NCBI GenBank assembly: GCA_947494305.1
Contig: CANLUL010000002.1
Span: forward strand, 615,727 to 679,726
Source: an uncultured Sphingomonadaceae bacterium
GTDB lineage: Bacteria > Pseudomonadota > Alphaproteobacteria > Sphingomonadales > Sphingomonadaceae
Direction: 5' to 3'
DNA: 64,000 nt
Every line of letters begins with the position of its first letter. Position 1 is the stretch's first letter. Below, piece after piece: positions 25,443 through 33,630 of this stretch. A program made the translations under genes and the position numbers. Below the pieces are notes generated by a model that was not told the origin of the DNA, ran no database searches, and saw only the letters and a list, made by a program, of their open reading frames with translations.

Positions 25443-25492
25443 GATATTCTCTCCTCGAATCAATCGCTGATTATTGTTGTGGAGCCTATAGC

Positions 25493-25579
25493 ATGGTGAA
25501 GCCAAAGACGAATGCTAAGCCGTTTGCATTGGCGCAAAGCGCCGTCAAACGGGCTGAACACCTGATTCAAAAAGCTTGA
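25493..25579 (+). CDS. possible 28-residue basic peptide
   Basis: An ATG with GGAG 8 nt upstream opens a 28-codon frame encoding a basic peptide (MVKPKTNAKPFALAQSAVKR at its start) and ending in TGA. It lies in the 276-bp gap between the divergent aldolase gene and rpsU. The Lys/Arg-rich content and good ribosome site are suggestive, but so short a frame arises easily by chance. No homologue is known to me. Confidence 0.2.
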   Translation: MVKPKTNAKPFALAQSAVKRAEHLIQKA

Positions 25580-25718
25580 AATCGCCGATTAACGCTGTTA
25601 GGCGCGCTTTGATTGCGAAGACTGAGTCTCTCGCAAACCCTTTTTTATGGCTTTTTAGATATTTAGCCGGTCGATCGATTGCCGGTACAACGAAATTTGA
25701 ATGGAGTGTTTTAGTAAT

Positions 25719-25925
25719 ATGCAAATCATGGTTCGCGACAATAATGTAGATCAGGCCCTACGTGCGCTGAAAAAGAAATTGCAGCGTGAAGGCGTCTACC
25801 GCGAAATGAAGCTCCGTCGTCATTACGAAAAGCCATCCGAAAAGCGCGCGCGCGAAAAAGCCGCCGCTGTTCGCCGCGCCCGCAAGATGGAGCGTAAGCG
25901 GATGGAACGCGACGGTCTGGTTTAA
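25719..25925 (+). CDS. rpsU: 30S ribosomal protein S21
   Basis: A 68-residue basic protein with full S21 sequence ([20 protein letters not shown], then the Arg/Lys-rich [20 protein letters not shown]). It binds the small subunit near the 3' end of 16S rRNA and helps translation initiation. The start MQIMVRDNN is chosen to match the family; a six-codon upstream extension is in frame but not typical. It heads an apparent operon with two FKBP-type isomerase genes. Confidence 0.97.
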   Translation: MQIMVRDNNVDQALRALKKKLQREGVYREMKLRRHYEKPSEKRAREKAAAVRRARKMERKRMERDGLV

Positions 25926-25956
25926 GGCCTCTCAATATTCTTAAAGGATACGCTAT

Positions 25957-26535
25957 ATGTCCGTGACCACTGTTCCGATCCAACCCATTAAAAAGGGTTC
26001 TCTAACGAAATTGTGGATCGGACTGGCGCTGATTACGGCTATAGCAGCTGGCCTTGCTTGGATGGGTACAAAAGCCGCTGTTACGAACGGCGCAAGCAAT
26101 GAACAGTTTCTTGCGGCCAATGCCGAAGAAAATGGCGTTGAAACAACCGAATCCGGTCTGCAGTATAAAGTACTCAAGCCTGGTGAAGGTCCTTCGCCGA
26201 CTGTAACGGATACCGCTCTGGTAAAATATGAAGGCCGTCTGCGTGATGGCACGATATTCGATGCCAACGAACAAACCCCCATGCCGGTTGGTGGTGTTGT
26301 TCCGGGATTTTCTGAAGCCCTGCAATTGATGAAAAAGGGCGGCGAATACCGCATCTGGATCCCATCAGATTTGGCTTATGGTGAAGTATCTCCGGGACCA
26401 GAAATTCCGGCTAACGCATTGCTGATATTTGATGTGACGCTGATGGATTTCATTTCCCAAGAGCAAATGCAGCAGTTGCAACAGCAGATGCAGCAACAAG
26501 GTATCGGGCCCGGCGGACCTCCTCCCGGTCAATAA
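25957..26535 (+). CDS. membrane-anchored FKBP-type peptidyl-prolyl isomerase
   Basis: A 192-residue protein. The N-terminal TM at about residues 18-36 (LWIGLALITAIAAGLAWMG) has no clear cleavage site and is followed by an FkpA-like linker (TTESGLQYKVLKPGEGPSP). The FKBP domain shows LVKYEGRLRDGTIFD, MPVGGVVPGFSEALQLMKKG and LIFDVTLMDF. A Gln/Met-rich tail (EQMQQLQQQMQQQG) ends it. It probably assists folding in the periplasm while anchored in the inner membrane. It lies 31 bp after rpsU and 8 bp before a paralogue that repeats nearly all these motifs. Confidence 0.9.
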   Translation: MSVTTVPIQPIKKGSLTKLWIGLALITAIAAGLAWMGTKAAVTNGASNEQFLAANAEENGVETTESGLQYKVLKPGEGPSPTVTDTALVKYEGRLRDGTIFDANEQTPMPVGGVVPGFSEALQLMKKGGEYRIWIPSDLAYGEVSPGPEIPANALLIFDVTLMDFISQEQMQQLQQQMQQQGIGPGGPPPGQ

Positions 26536-26543
26536 AATAACCT

Positions 26544-27158
26544 GTGTCGACAATTGGCCCTTCCCAATCCCGCGATGGGCAGAACAATTCTGGCGGTTCT
26601 CCCGTTAAACCATTCTTTCTAGGCCTGCTTATCGGGATCGCAGTGACCTGTGTGTTTGTATATTCGCTACCGGAGGGAACAAGTCCTCGCGGATATGCTG
26701 TGCAAGCTTGGGAATCAGTTTTCCCTCCACCAGATAACGCAGAATTTCTTGCAGAAAATGCCAGAAATGAAGATGTGATCCAAACCAAATCGGGATTGCA
26801 ATATCGCGTGATTAAAGCGGGCGAGGGTTTATCACCAAAAGCAACAGATACCGCACTGGTAAAATATCAAGGCCAGTTGCGCGATGGTTCGGTTTTTGAT
26901 GAGAATGAACAAACGCCCATGCCGGTCGCCGGCGTTGTACCGGGATTTTCCGAGGCTTTGCAATTGATGCAAAAGGGCGGAGAGTACCGCATCTGGCTGC
27001 CTTCAGAACTGGCTTATGGCGAAGCATCCCCCGGACCAGAGGTGCCGCCCAATTCGGTGCTGATTTTCGATGTGACTTTGCTCGACTTTATTTCCCAAGA
27101 GCAGATGCAGGAGCTGCAACAACAAATGCAGCAAAGCGTTCAGCCACCGGCACAGTGA
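26544..27158 (+). CDS. membrane-anchored FKBP-type peptidyl-prolyl isomerase (tandem paralogue)
   Basis: A 204-residue protein from a GTG start. One TM lies at about residues 26-44 (FFLGLLIGIAVTCVFVYSLP). A linker resembles that of the preceding protein (QTKSGLQYRVIKAGEGLSP), as does the FKBP domain with LVKYQGQLRDGSVFDENEQ, VPGFSEALQLMQKGGEYRIW and LIFDVTLLDF. The same Gln/Met-rich C-terminus follows. It is a recent tandem duplicate of the upstream gene, with a diverged N-terminus. It should act in the periplasm; whether the two have different clients is unknown. Confidence 0.88.
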   Translation: MSTIGPSQSRDGQNNSGGSPVKPFFLGLLIGIAVTCVFVYSLPEGTSPRGYAVQAWESVFPPPDNAEFLAENARNEDVIQTKSGLQYRVIKAGEGLSPKATDTALVKYQGQLRDGSVFDENEQTPMPVAGVVPGFSEALQLMQKGGEYRIWLPSELAYGEASPGPEVPPNSVLIFDVTLLDFISQEQMQELQQQMQQSVQPPAQ

Positions 27159-27205
27159 TTATCCGCGCTGCGCACCAGCCTGAAACTAAAACCTATCGGT
27201 AGGCT

Positions 27206-29296
27206 CTAAAGCCGCTCTGCCTGCGCAACAGCATCTGAAGACCTGAGCGCGGATAATATGCGCATTAAATGGTGCACATTATGCACTTCCAGATCGACCT
27301 CGAAGGTATGGAATGGCGCGTCGCGATTGGTCATCCGAAGCCGCAGGATATTGGAATTGTGGAAGCCAAATATTCCGGCCATTTCGGCTAACGTTCCCGG
27401 CTTGTCATGGAGAACGACCGCGAGCCTTGCGGCAGCACCGTCGCTATCCTTTCCCCAGCTCAGATCGACCCAGTCGGCATCAACACCGTCAGCCAGTTTG
27501 AAACAGTCGATTGCGTGAACCTCAACATTTTCACCGCTACGGCGCAGGCCGACAATGCGGTCTCCTGGAACCGGGTGACAACATTCCGCAAGATCAAAGG
27601 CAACACCGGGCGTCAGGCCTTTGATTGAAATGGCGCTACCCTGTTCCGGCCAGGACCAGTCTTCGTCATTATCGTTGACGCTACCGGGCATAAGCGCTTC
27701 CATCACTTCCCGGTCGCTAATATCCCGTGTCCCGATGGCCATCATCAGGTCTTCTTCTTCCTTCACATTAAGCCGCTTTAGCGCTGCCTTTTGCGCTCTC
27801 TTGCCAATTTTCCCCGGTAGCCGCTCGATAATTTCTTCGTAAAGTTTCGTGCCAATTTCTATAATTTCGTCGCGTTCTTTGTGCCGTACGAACCGTCTGA
27901 TCGCGGCTCGTGCTTTCCCTGTAATCACAAAAGAAAGCCAACCGGGTTGCGGTTCCTGACCTTCTGACCGGAGAACTTCTACAACATCACCATTGGTAAG
28001 TTGGGTTCTTAAAGGGACGTGACGGCCATTCACTTTTGCCCCCACCGCTTGATTGCCGAGATCGGTATGAACCGCGTAGGCAAAATCCACCGTCGTTGAC
28101 CCTTTCGGAAGCTGCAACAAAGTACCCTTGGGCGTGAAGGCAAAAATCCGGTCCTGATACATGGCCAGCTTGGTATGCTCGAGAAGTTCCTCAGCATCTT
28201 CGGCATGGTCCAGAATTTCGATCAGATCCCTGATCCAACCCGCCTGGCCATCTGGCTGGTTTCCTTGTTTGTAGGACCAGTGGGCGGCCAGTCCGAACTC
28301 ATTGTCCTGATGCATACGTTCAGAGCGGATTTGAATTTCCACGCGCATGTTGTTTTCATGCATGATCGTGGTGTGCATCGATCGATAGCCGTTGCGTTTG
28401 GGCGTCGAGATATAATCTTTGAACCGGCCTGGCACCATTTTCCATTTGTCGTGCAATATGCCCAGCGCACGGTAGCATTCTGCTCGGTTTTCGGTAACCA
28501 CACGAAAAGCCATGATATCTGTCAGAGCCTCAAAACTGACATGACGCTCCTGCATTTTTTTCCAGATTGAATAGGGGTGCTTCTCACGGCCTGTAACCTC
28601 TGCTGACAACCCAGCATTTGTTAATGCTTGAGAGAGGGAGCCCGCAATCTTATCAAGTTGGCCATCATCACCTTCTTTGATCTGCTGTAAGCGGGCGGTG
28701 ATAGTTTCATAGGCTTCGGGTTCAAGATGGCGAAAGGCGAGCAGCTGCATCTCTCGCATATATTCGTACATGCCGATCCGTTCAGCCAGCGGGGCATAGA
28801 TATCCAGCGTCTCACCCGCTATCCGCCGGCGTTTTGCTTCGTTTTTGATGAAATGCAATGTCCGCATATTGTGCAGACGGTCGGCAAGCTTGACGAGCAG
28901 CACCCGAATGTCATCGGACAATGCCAACAGAAATTTCCGCAAATTCTCCGCAGCCCGTTCATCTTCGGTCTGTGCCTCAATTTTGGAAAGCTTGGTCACG
29001 CCGTCGACTAACCGCGCAATCTCTTTGCCAAAAAGCTTTTCGATTTCCTCGATGGTGGTGAGCGTATCTTCGACCGTGTCATGCAGGAGGGCAGTGACAA
29101 TCGTCTGTTGATCGAGTTTCAGGTCGGTCATTAGCCCGGCGACTTCGATTGGATGGCTAAAATAGGGATCGCCGCTGGCGCGTTTTTGGCTGCCATGCAT
29201 TTTTACGGAGTAGACATAGGCGCGGTTGATCAGATCTTCATCTGCATCCGGGTCATAGTCTCGCACCCGTTCAACCAGTTCATATTGTCTAAGCAT
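27206..29296 (-). CDS. bifunctional (p)ppGpp synthetase/hydrolase (RSH family)
   Basis: A 696-residue long RSH protein. The HD hydrolase domain shows SGDPYFSHPIEVAGLM and LLHDTVEDT (H72-D73), with LLVKLADRLHNMRTL later. The synthetase domain shows ALTDIMAFRVV, RFKDYISTPKRNGYRSMHT and VEIQIRSERMHQDNEFGLAAHW. The RFKD form is that of Rel/SpoT bifunctional enzymes. A TGS domain (PKGTLLQLPKGSTTVDFAYAVH) and a C-terminal ACT domain complete it. It controls the stringent response and is usually the only long RSH in alphaproteobacteria. rpoZ, often adjacent in related genomes, is not upstream here. Confidence 0.96.
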   Translation of the reverse strand: MLRQYELVERVRDYDPDADEDLINRAYVYSVKMHGSQKRASGDPYFSHPIEVAGLMTDLKLDQQTIVTALLHDTVEDTLTTIEEIEKLFGKEIARLVDGVTKLSKIEAQTEDERAAENLRKFLLALSDDIRVLLVKLADRLHNMRTLHFIKNEAKRRRIAGETLDIYAPLAERIGMYEYMREMQLLAFRHLEPEAYETITARLQQIKEGDDGQLDKIAGSLSQALTNAGLSAEVTGREKHPYSIWKKMQERHVSFEALTDIMAFRVVTENRAECYRALGILHDKWKMVPGRFKDYISTPKRNGYRSMHTTIMHENNMRVEIQIRSERMHQDNEFGLAAHWSYKQGNQPDGQAGWIRDLIEILDHAEDAEELLEHTKLAMYQDRIFAFTPKGTLLQLPKGSTTVDFAYAVHTDLGNQAVGAKVNGRHVPLRTQLTNGDVVEVLRSEGQEPQPGWLSFVITGKARAAIRRFVRHKERDEIIEIGTKLYEEIIERLPGKIGKRAQKAALKRLNVKEEEDLMMAIGTRDISDREVMEALMPGSVNDNDEDWSWPEQGSAISIKGLTPGVAFDLAECCHPVPGDRIVGLRRSGENVEVHAIDCFKLADGVDADWVDLSWGKDSDGAAARLAVVLHDKPGTLAEMAGIFGFHNSNILRLRMTNRDAPFHTFEVDLEVHNVHHLMRILSALRSSDAVAQAERL

Positions 29297-29491
29297 TTGC
29301 GCAGGTTGTCGCGCTTTATGAGTAGGCGCAATAAAAAAATAGCGCCGATACCAACTTAATCGCTTTAGGAGCGTTCCCTGAGAGGGAGGATCAAGTGGTA
29401 TCGGCGCCCCGAATTGGATCGGGGGGAGGTCTGGCCAAAAATGCCTTTAAGGCTCTATCGGGATTGAGAGATCGGCCAGTATGGGGTCAGT

Positions 29492-29821
29492 TTATTTATT
29501 GCATTTGGCCAGCGCTTCGTCGTCGACTGCTTCGCCTTTGTAAGAGAAGGAAGCGAGTTCACCGACTTCATCCGACAGTTTGGCGCAAATGGTGCGAACC
29601 GAGGAGCTACTCTTGCGGCCTTTGCACTCGGTTCCGGCGCAGCGAATAACTGTACCGCGAATAATGTGATTGGCGGCCTCGACGGGTGCGGCCAGTTCGG
29701 CGGTGTAAACGATAGGGTTGCTGCGCGCTTGTCCTGCGCTGGCTGTGAACATGAGTGCTGATGCCATTAAAGCGGTTGCAAGTGTGGCCGTTGCGCGAAG
29801 GGGAGATTGGGAGAGAGTCAT
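29492..29821 (-). CDS. CC_3452-family secreted protein
   Basis: A 109-residue exported protein from ATG 29821 (AAAGGACG upstream). A signal peptide (SPLRATATLATALMASALMF, AGQA cleavage) is followed by a small mature domain with four Cys. The characteristic region is VEAANHIIRGTVIRCAGTECKG and SSSSVRTICAKLSDEVGELASF, which matches the CC_3452 family of alphaproteobacterial secreted proteins of unknown function. It is divergent from an HxlR-family regulator gene, with a palindrome between them, so local regulation by that protein is likely. Confidence 0.8.
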   Translation of the reverse strand: MTLSQSPLRATATLATALMASALMFTASAGQARSNPIVYTAELAAPVEAANHIIRGTVIRCAGTECKGRKSSSSVRTICAKLSDEVGELASFSYKGEAVDDEALAKCNK

Positions 29822-29911
29822 TGTTCGTCCTTTCAAATTCGAGCCCTGGGAGAGGGAATTTTTTTGTTTGCAATTTAGGTTGCGAATCAGTACCTATATA
29901 AAAAGGTTTTA

Positions 29912-29921
29912 AGTTGCAACT
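29912..29921. promoter_or_regulatory. perfect palindrome AGTTGCAACT between divergent genes
   Basis: AGTTGCAACT is a 10-bp perfect palindrome, extended with one mismatch on each side by TTA and AAA. It lies 54 bp before the HxlR-type gene start and 91 bp before the divergent CC_3452 gene start, beside an AT-rich TATATAAAAA. Degenerate copies of its core (TTGCAA near 29868, GGTTGCGA near 29878) lie nearer the CC_3452 gene. It is a reasonable HxlR operator candidate. Confidence 0.4.
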
Positions 29922-29974
29922 AAAAACTTAAATTTTTTTCGCACTCACGGCAAAACTCGGTTAGGAAGGTGTTT

Positions 29975-30517
29975 ATGGGATTAAAAGAAGACTTATCGAG
30001 TTTGGCAAATGATGAATGCAGCCTTCCAGCATCGCTGGAGGTTATCGGTGAACGCTGGTGTTTCATGATATTGCGGGCTGCATTAAACGGTGTGGGGCAT
30101 TTTGAAGGCTTCCTCTCCGAAATCGGCATTGCCCGCAATATATTGGCCAACCGGCTGACCCGAATGGTCGATGCAGGTATTATGTCCCGAAAGCCGTGCG
30201 AGCATGACAAACGCAAAGTTGAATATCGACTGACAGAAAAAGGTCAGGATCTACTCCCGACGATGATCGCTATGCGTCAATGGGGGGAGCGCTGGGAAAC
30301 CGGCGTAGCCTCCAATCCTGTATTATGTGATTCGCGTGACCGACTGCCTATTCAGGATCTGGGAATTCGCGCGCATGATGATCGGATATTGGTCATGGAA
30401 GACTTGTGCTGGATTGACGAGGCTGAACTACGTGATCATGCCGCCAGCGATTCGAACGACCGCGATGATATCAATGTTCGCCATCTAAAGACGATTGGTG
30501 AATCCACGGCTGCCTAG
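29975..30517 (+). CDS. HxlR-family winged-helix transcriptional regulator
   Basis: A 180-residue protein. The start is ATG 29975 with AGGAAGG 5 nt upstream. Residues about 15-95 are an HxlR (MarR-like) winged helix: SLPASLEVIGERWCFMILRAAL, FEGFLSEIGIARNILANRLTRM, VEYRLTEKGQDLLPTMIAMRQWGERW. A second part of about 80 residues is acidic and has no clear family. The first Cys (DECSLPAS) matches the position of the redox-sensing Cys known in some HxlR proteins such as HypR. Divergent from the CC_3452 gene. Confidence 0.88.
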   Translation: MGLKEDLSSLANDECSLPASLEVIGERWCFMILRAALNGVGHFEGFLSEIGIARNILANRLTRMVDAGIMSRKPCEHDKRKVEYRLTEKGQDLLPTMIAMRQWGERWETGVASNPVLCDSRDRLPIQDLGIRAHDDRILVMEDLCWIDEAELRDHAASDSNDRDDINVRHLKTIGESTAA

Positions 30518-30691
30518 ATGACGAGGACGCTTATTTAGCAATCTCAAATCTGTCGATCTCGGCCCGTTCCCGAGATGGTCGCTTTTCACTCGACAAATTT
30601 GAGTTGCGCTGTGTCGAATATTGGGCCCGGCTCAGCGACAAATGTGAGGCCATTCTTTCCCTATCGATAATGGCTCGCTATATAGAGCTTC

Positions 30692-31921
30692 ATGGCCGTC
30701 ATGGAAATTCGTCCCCAGCCGTTTTTTGACAATAAGAATCGGGCGTTCTGGAACCTGCAGTCCGCGGGTTGGGCTGGTGCGCTGGTGTTACGCGGCTTGT
30801 CAGGCATCGCAAATGGTCAACCACTTAGCTTCCTACTGCCGATCATTATTTCCACTATAACCGGCTATTGCGTAACGCTTTTGCTTTCGGTGGTATACCG
30901 GAACCTGATCAACAAGCGCCCGCTGGTCACCTGGGGGGTGACTGCTATTGTCCTTTCGATTGCAGTGGCTTTATTCGCATTTATTGATGCTTGGGTATTT
31001 TTGATTCAAAATCCTGCGGTAGAAAGCGGCTTTGGCAGCCTGTTTGTAGGCTATGTTTTTGTTGACCTGACTTTGCTTGGTGCCTGGTCGGCACTCTATT
31101 ACGCGATCAATTTCTTTCTTCGCGTGGAAGAGCAGAACGATCAACTGGTACAGTTGGAAAGCCAGGCAACCCGGGCGCAACTGGCGATGTTGCGTTATCA
31201 GCTGAACCCGCATTTTTTGTTTAACACGCTGAACAGTATTTCTACATTGGTGCTGCTGAAGCAGACCGAACCCGCCAATGCTATGCTATCGCGACTTTCC
31301 TCCTTCCTTCGTCATACGTTGGTCAATGAAGTCCACAGCCGTGTATCTTTGGCGCAAGAGGTTGAAACGCTGCACCTCTATCTCGACATAGAAAAAATGC
31401 GTTTTGAGGAGCGAATGCGTCCGCATTTTGATATTGATCCAGCAGTGCGCGATTCATTGCTTCCATCGCTGTTGCTACAGCCGCTTGTGGAGAACGCGAT
31501 CAAATACGCGGTTACGCCGAAGGAAGAAGGAGCCGATATTTCAGTATCGGCAAAGCTTGTCGATGGAAATGTGGAGATAGTGGTCTCCGACACGGGGCCA
31601 GGCACCAATTCCATATCCGACAATACAAGTGGTTCAACGGGTGTTGGCTTGGGAAATATTCAGGAGCGATTAAACCAAGCTTATGGAGATGCACATACAT
31701 TCAAGGTTAGCTCATCATCTGGGAATGGTTTTGCGGTGACAATCACCCTACCGTTTGAAACAAGAGAACAATTGGAACGTGAAGCGGAATTGAACGAAGC
31801 CAATGACGAAAAAGCCGCTGGGGAGCGGACCGTCAGCGCAACTTCAGGAGCCGGAACCATAGAGGGGCAGACGAACGCGCCAGCAATGGCTACATTGCAG
31901 CATAAGGAAGTGAGTCCATGA
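30692..31921 (+). CDS. LytS/YehU-type sensor histidine kinase
   Basis: A 409-residue protein. Four or so TM segments lie at about residues 28-145. A coiled-coil follows, then the His_kinase (PF06580) motif RAQLAMLRYQLNPHFLFNTL with phospho-acceptor H174. The HATPase domain shows LLQPLVENAIKYAV, VSDTGPGT and GVGLGNIQERL. The C-terminal 50 residues are an acidic/Thr-Ala tail. It should phosphorylate the LytTR regulator encoded by the overlapping next gene (ATGA). The extracytoplasmic loops are short, so a membrane-borne signal is likely. Confidence 0.92.
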   Translation: MAVMEIRPQPFFDNKNRAFWNLQSAGWAGALVLRGLSGIANGQPLSFLLPIIISTITGYCVTLLLSVVYRNLINKRPLVTWGVTAIVLSIAVALFAFIDAWVFLIQNPAVESGFGSLFVGYVFVDLTLLGAWSALYYAINFFLRVEEQNDQLVQLESQATRAQLAMLRYQLNPHFLFNTLNSISTLVLLKQTEPANAMLSRLSSFLRHTLVNEVHSRVSLAQEVETLHLYLDIEKMRFEERMRPHFDIDPAVRDSLLPSLLLQPLVENAIKYAVTPKEEGADISVSAKLVDGNVEIVVSDTGPGTNSISDNTSGSTGVGLGNIQERLNQAYGDAHTFKVSSSSGNGFAVTITLPFETREQLEREAELNEANDEKAAGERTVSATSGAGTIEGQTNAPAMATLQHKEVSP

Positions 31922-32718
31922 CCATAAAAGCAATATTAGTAGACGACGAGAAATTGGCCATTCAAGGCTTGGAGATTCGTCTAGAAAAATTTGATGATAT
32001 CGAAATAGTCGACACCTGTAACAACGGACGAGAAGCTATTCGCAAGATCAAGACTCTGAAACCCGATCTGGTATTTCTGGATATTCAAATGCCTGGATTC
32101 GATGGGTTTTCGGTGGTTCAGGGCGTGATGGAGATTGAGCCGCCTTTGTTCATTTTTGTGACCGCCTATGCTGATCATGCGGTGCGTGCGTTTGAAGCGT
32201 CTGCCATCGACTATCTGGTCAAACCGGTGGAGGAAGACCGGCTTGCTGATGCGATCGACCGCGTACGCAAACGTCTGACCGAAAAACGCGGAGCGGAAGA
32301 AATTGAAAAACTGAAAACTGTCCTCAGCGAAGTCGCGCCCGATGCCATGGCGAATATGGCGAATGAAGAAGAACCCGCAGCCGCCAGTCGCTATGAAAAG
32401 CTGATTAACGTCAAGGACCGCGGTCAGATTTTCCGGGTTGATGTTGACACGATCGAACGCATTGATGCTGCGGGCGACTATATGTGTATCTATACGGCAG
32501 ACAATTCATTGATTTTGCGTGAGACGATGAAAGATCTAGAAAAACGGCTTGATCCTCGCCACTTCCAGCGTGTCCATCGCTCCACTATCGTAAACCTTAG
32601 CCAGGTCCGTGAAGTAAAACCGCATACCAATGGCGAATGTTTCCTGGTGCTGGGTTCAGGCGCCCAAGTGAAGGTTAGTCGCAGTTACAGGGACGTGGTA
32701 GCGCGGTTTGTCCATTAA
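31918..32718 (+). CDS. LytTR-family response regulator
   Basis: A 266-residue protein. The receiver domain is at residues 1-120, with the acidic pair in LVDDE, the phospho-acceptor D55 in LVFLDIQMPG, and IDYLVKPVEEDRL. The LytTR DNA-binding domain is about residues 160-266, with INVKDRGQIFRVDVDTIERID and FQRVHRSTIVNLSQVREVKPHTNGE. The start overlaps the sensor kinase stop (ATGA), so the two form a cognate pair. Target genes are not known; no LytTR direct repeats were recognised nearby. Confidence 0.94.
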   Translation: MTIKAILVDDEKLAIQGLEIRLEKFDDIEIVDTCNNGREAIRKIKTLKPDLVFLDIQMPGFDGFSVVQGVMEIEPPLFIFVTAYADHAVRAFEASAIDYLVKPVEEDRLADAIDRVRKRLTEKRGAEEIEKLKTVLSEVAPDAMANMANEEEPAAASRYEKLINVKDRGQIFRVDVDTIERIDAAGDYMCIYTADNSLILRETMKDLEKRLDPRHFQRVHRSTIVNLSQVREVKPHTNGECFLVLGSGAQVKVSRSYRDVVARFVH

Positions 32719-32722
32719 AAAT

Positions 32723-33181
32723 CTAACGCCGACGCGATTGGAAGAACGCCTTTAACAAAGCCGAAGCCTCGGCCTCTTCGATTTCCGAATAGACTTCAGG
32801 TGCATGGTGACAGCTTTCCTGTTCGAAAAACCGCACGCCGCTCTCTACCGCGCCGCCCTTTGGGTCGGCGGCTCCATAGTAGAGCCTGCCGACTCGGGCG
32901 TGAGCGATAGCGCCGGCGCACATAGTGCAAGGTTCGAGCGTAACCCATAAATCGCACCCTTCCAGGCGATCTGATTTCAGATTCTGGCACGCATCTCGAA
33001 TCGCTACAATTTCGGCGTGAGCGCTTGGGTCATGGTGGGAGCGCGGTTGATTATGGCCTTTGCCAATGATCTTGCCCTGCTTCACAACCAACGCACCAAC
33101 CGGGACTTCACCAAGTTTTTGTGCCTGCTTGGCCAGCTTTAGCGCTTCGGCCATGTACGAAGTGAAAGTCCCGCTTTGCAT
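32723..33181 (-). CDS. tadA: tRNA adenosine(34) deaminase / nucleoside deaminase
   Basis: A 152-residue cytidine/adenosine deaminase fold. The catalytic HAEIVAIRDA has zinc ligand H55 and proton-shuttle E57. LEPCTMCAGAIAHARVGRLYYGA supplies C85 and C88. GEVPVGALVV and DPKGGAVESG match TadA, which converts A34 to inosine in tRNA-Arg(ACG). Guanine deaminases are related, but the EPCTMCAGAI context favours TadA. Convergent with the LytTR regulator gene. Confidence 0.9.
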   Translation of the reverse strand: MQSGTFTSYMAEALKLAKQAQKLGEVPVGALVVKQGKIIGKGHNQPRSHHDPSAHAEIVAIRDACQNLKSDRLEGCDLWVTLEPCTMCAGAIAHARVGRLYYGAADPKGGAVESGVRFFEQESCHHAPEVYSEIEEAEASALLKAFFQSRRR

Positions 33182-33332
33182 AGATGCGTAACTACCCCTA
33201 AACTAGGGCACTGACTAGCAATCTTGTGGCAGTGAATAACTTGCGCTCAAGGTTGACGAACCCTTCAAATGGCGCTAGTCGCCGCTTCTTTCCCGCGCGG
33301 GAATCACTGACAATAAGAAATTGGATTATACG

Positions 33333-33623
33333 ATGTCGCGAATTTGCGAACTGACAGGTAAAACTCGGCTGGTAGGCAATAATGTATCCCACGCCAAAAA
33401 CCGGACCAAGAAAACCTTTTTGCCTAACCTGCAAAATGTGACCCTGATTTCCGACACATTGGAAAAAGGCGTCAAATTGCGGGTATCAACGCATGGACTG
33501 CGGTCTGTTGAGCATGTTGGCGGTCTCGACAATTGGTTGCTCAAAACAAAAGACGACAAGTTGAGCCTGAAGGCGCGTCGTCTGAAAAGAGAAGTTGCCA
33601 AGAAACAAGCAGCAGCTGCTTAA
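33333..33623 (+). CDS. rpmB: 50S ribosomal protein L28
   Basis: A 96-residue basic protein with L28 sequence: [42 protein letters not shown] and [20 protein letters not shown]. The start is ATG 33333, matching the family; a TTG four codons upstream is in frame. It is a large-subunit protein transcribed alone and followed by a terminator hairpin. Confidence 0.97.
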   Translation: MSRICELTGKTRLVGNNVSHAKNRTKKTFLPNLQNVTLISDTLEKGVKLRVSTHGLRSVEHVGGLDNWLLKTKDDKLSLKARRLKREVAKKQAAAA

Positions 33624-33630
33624 AAAAACG

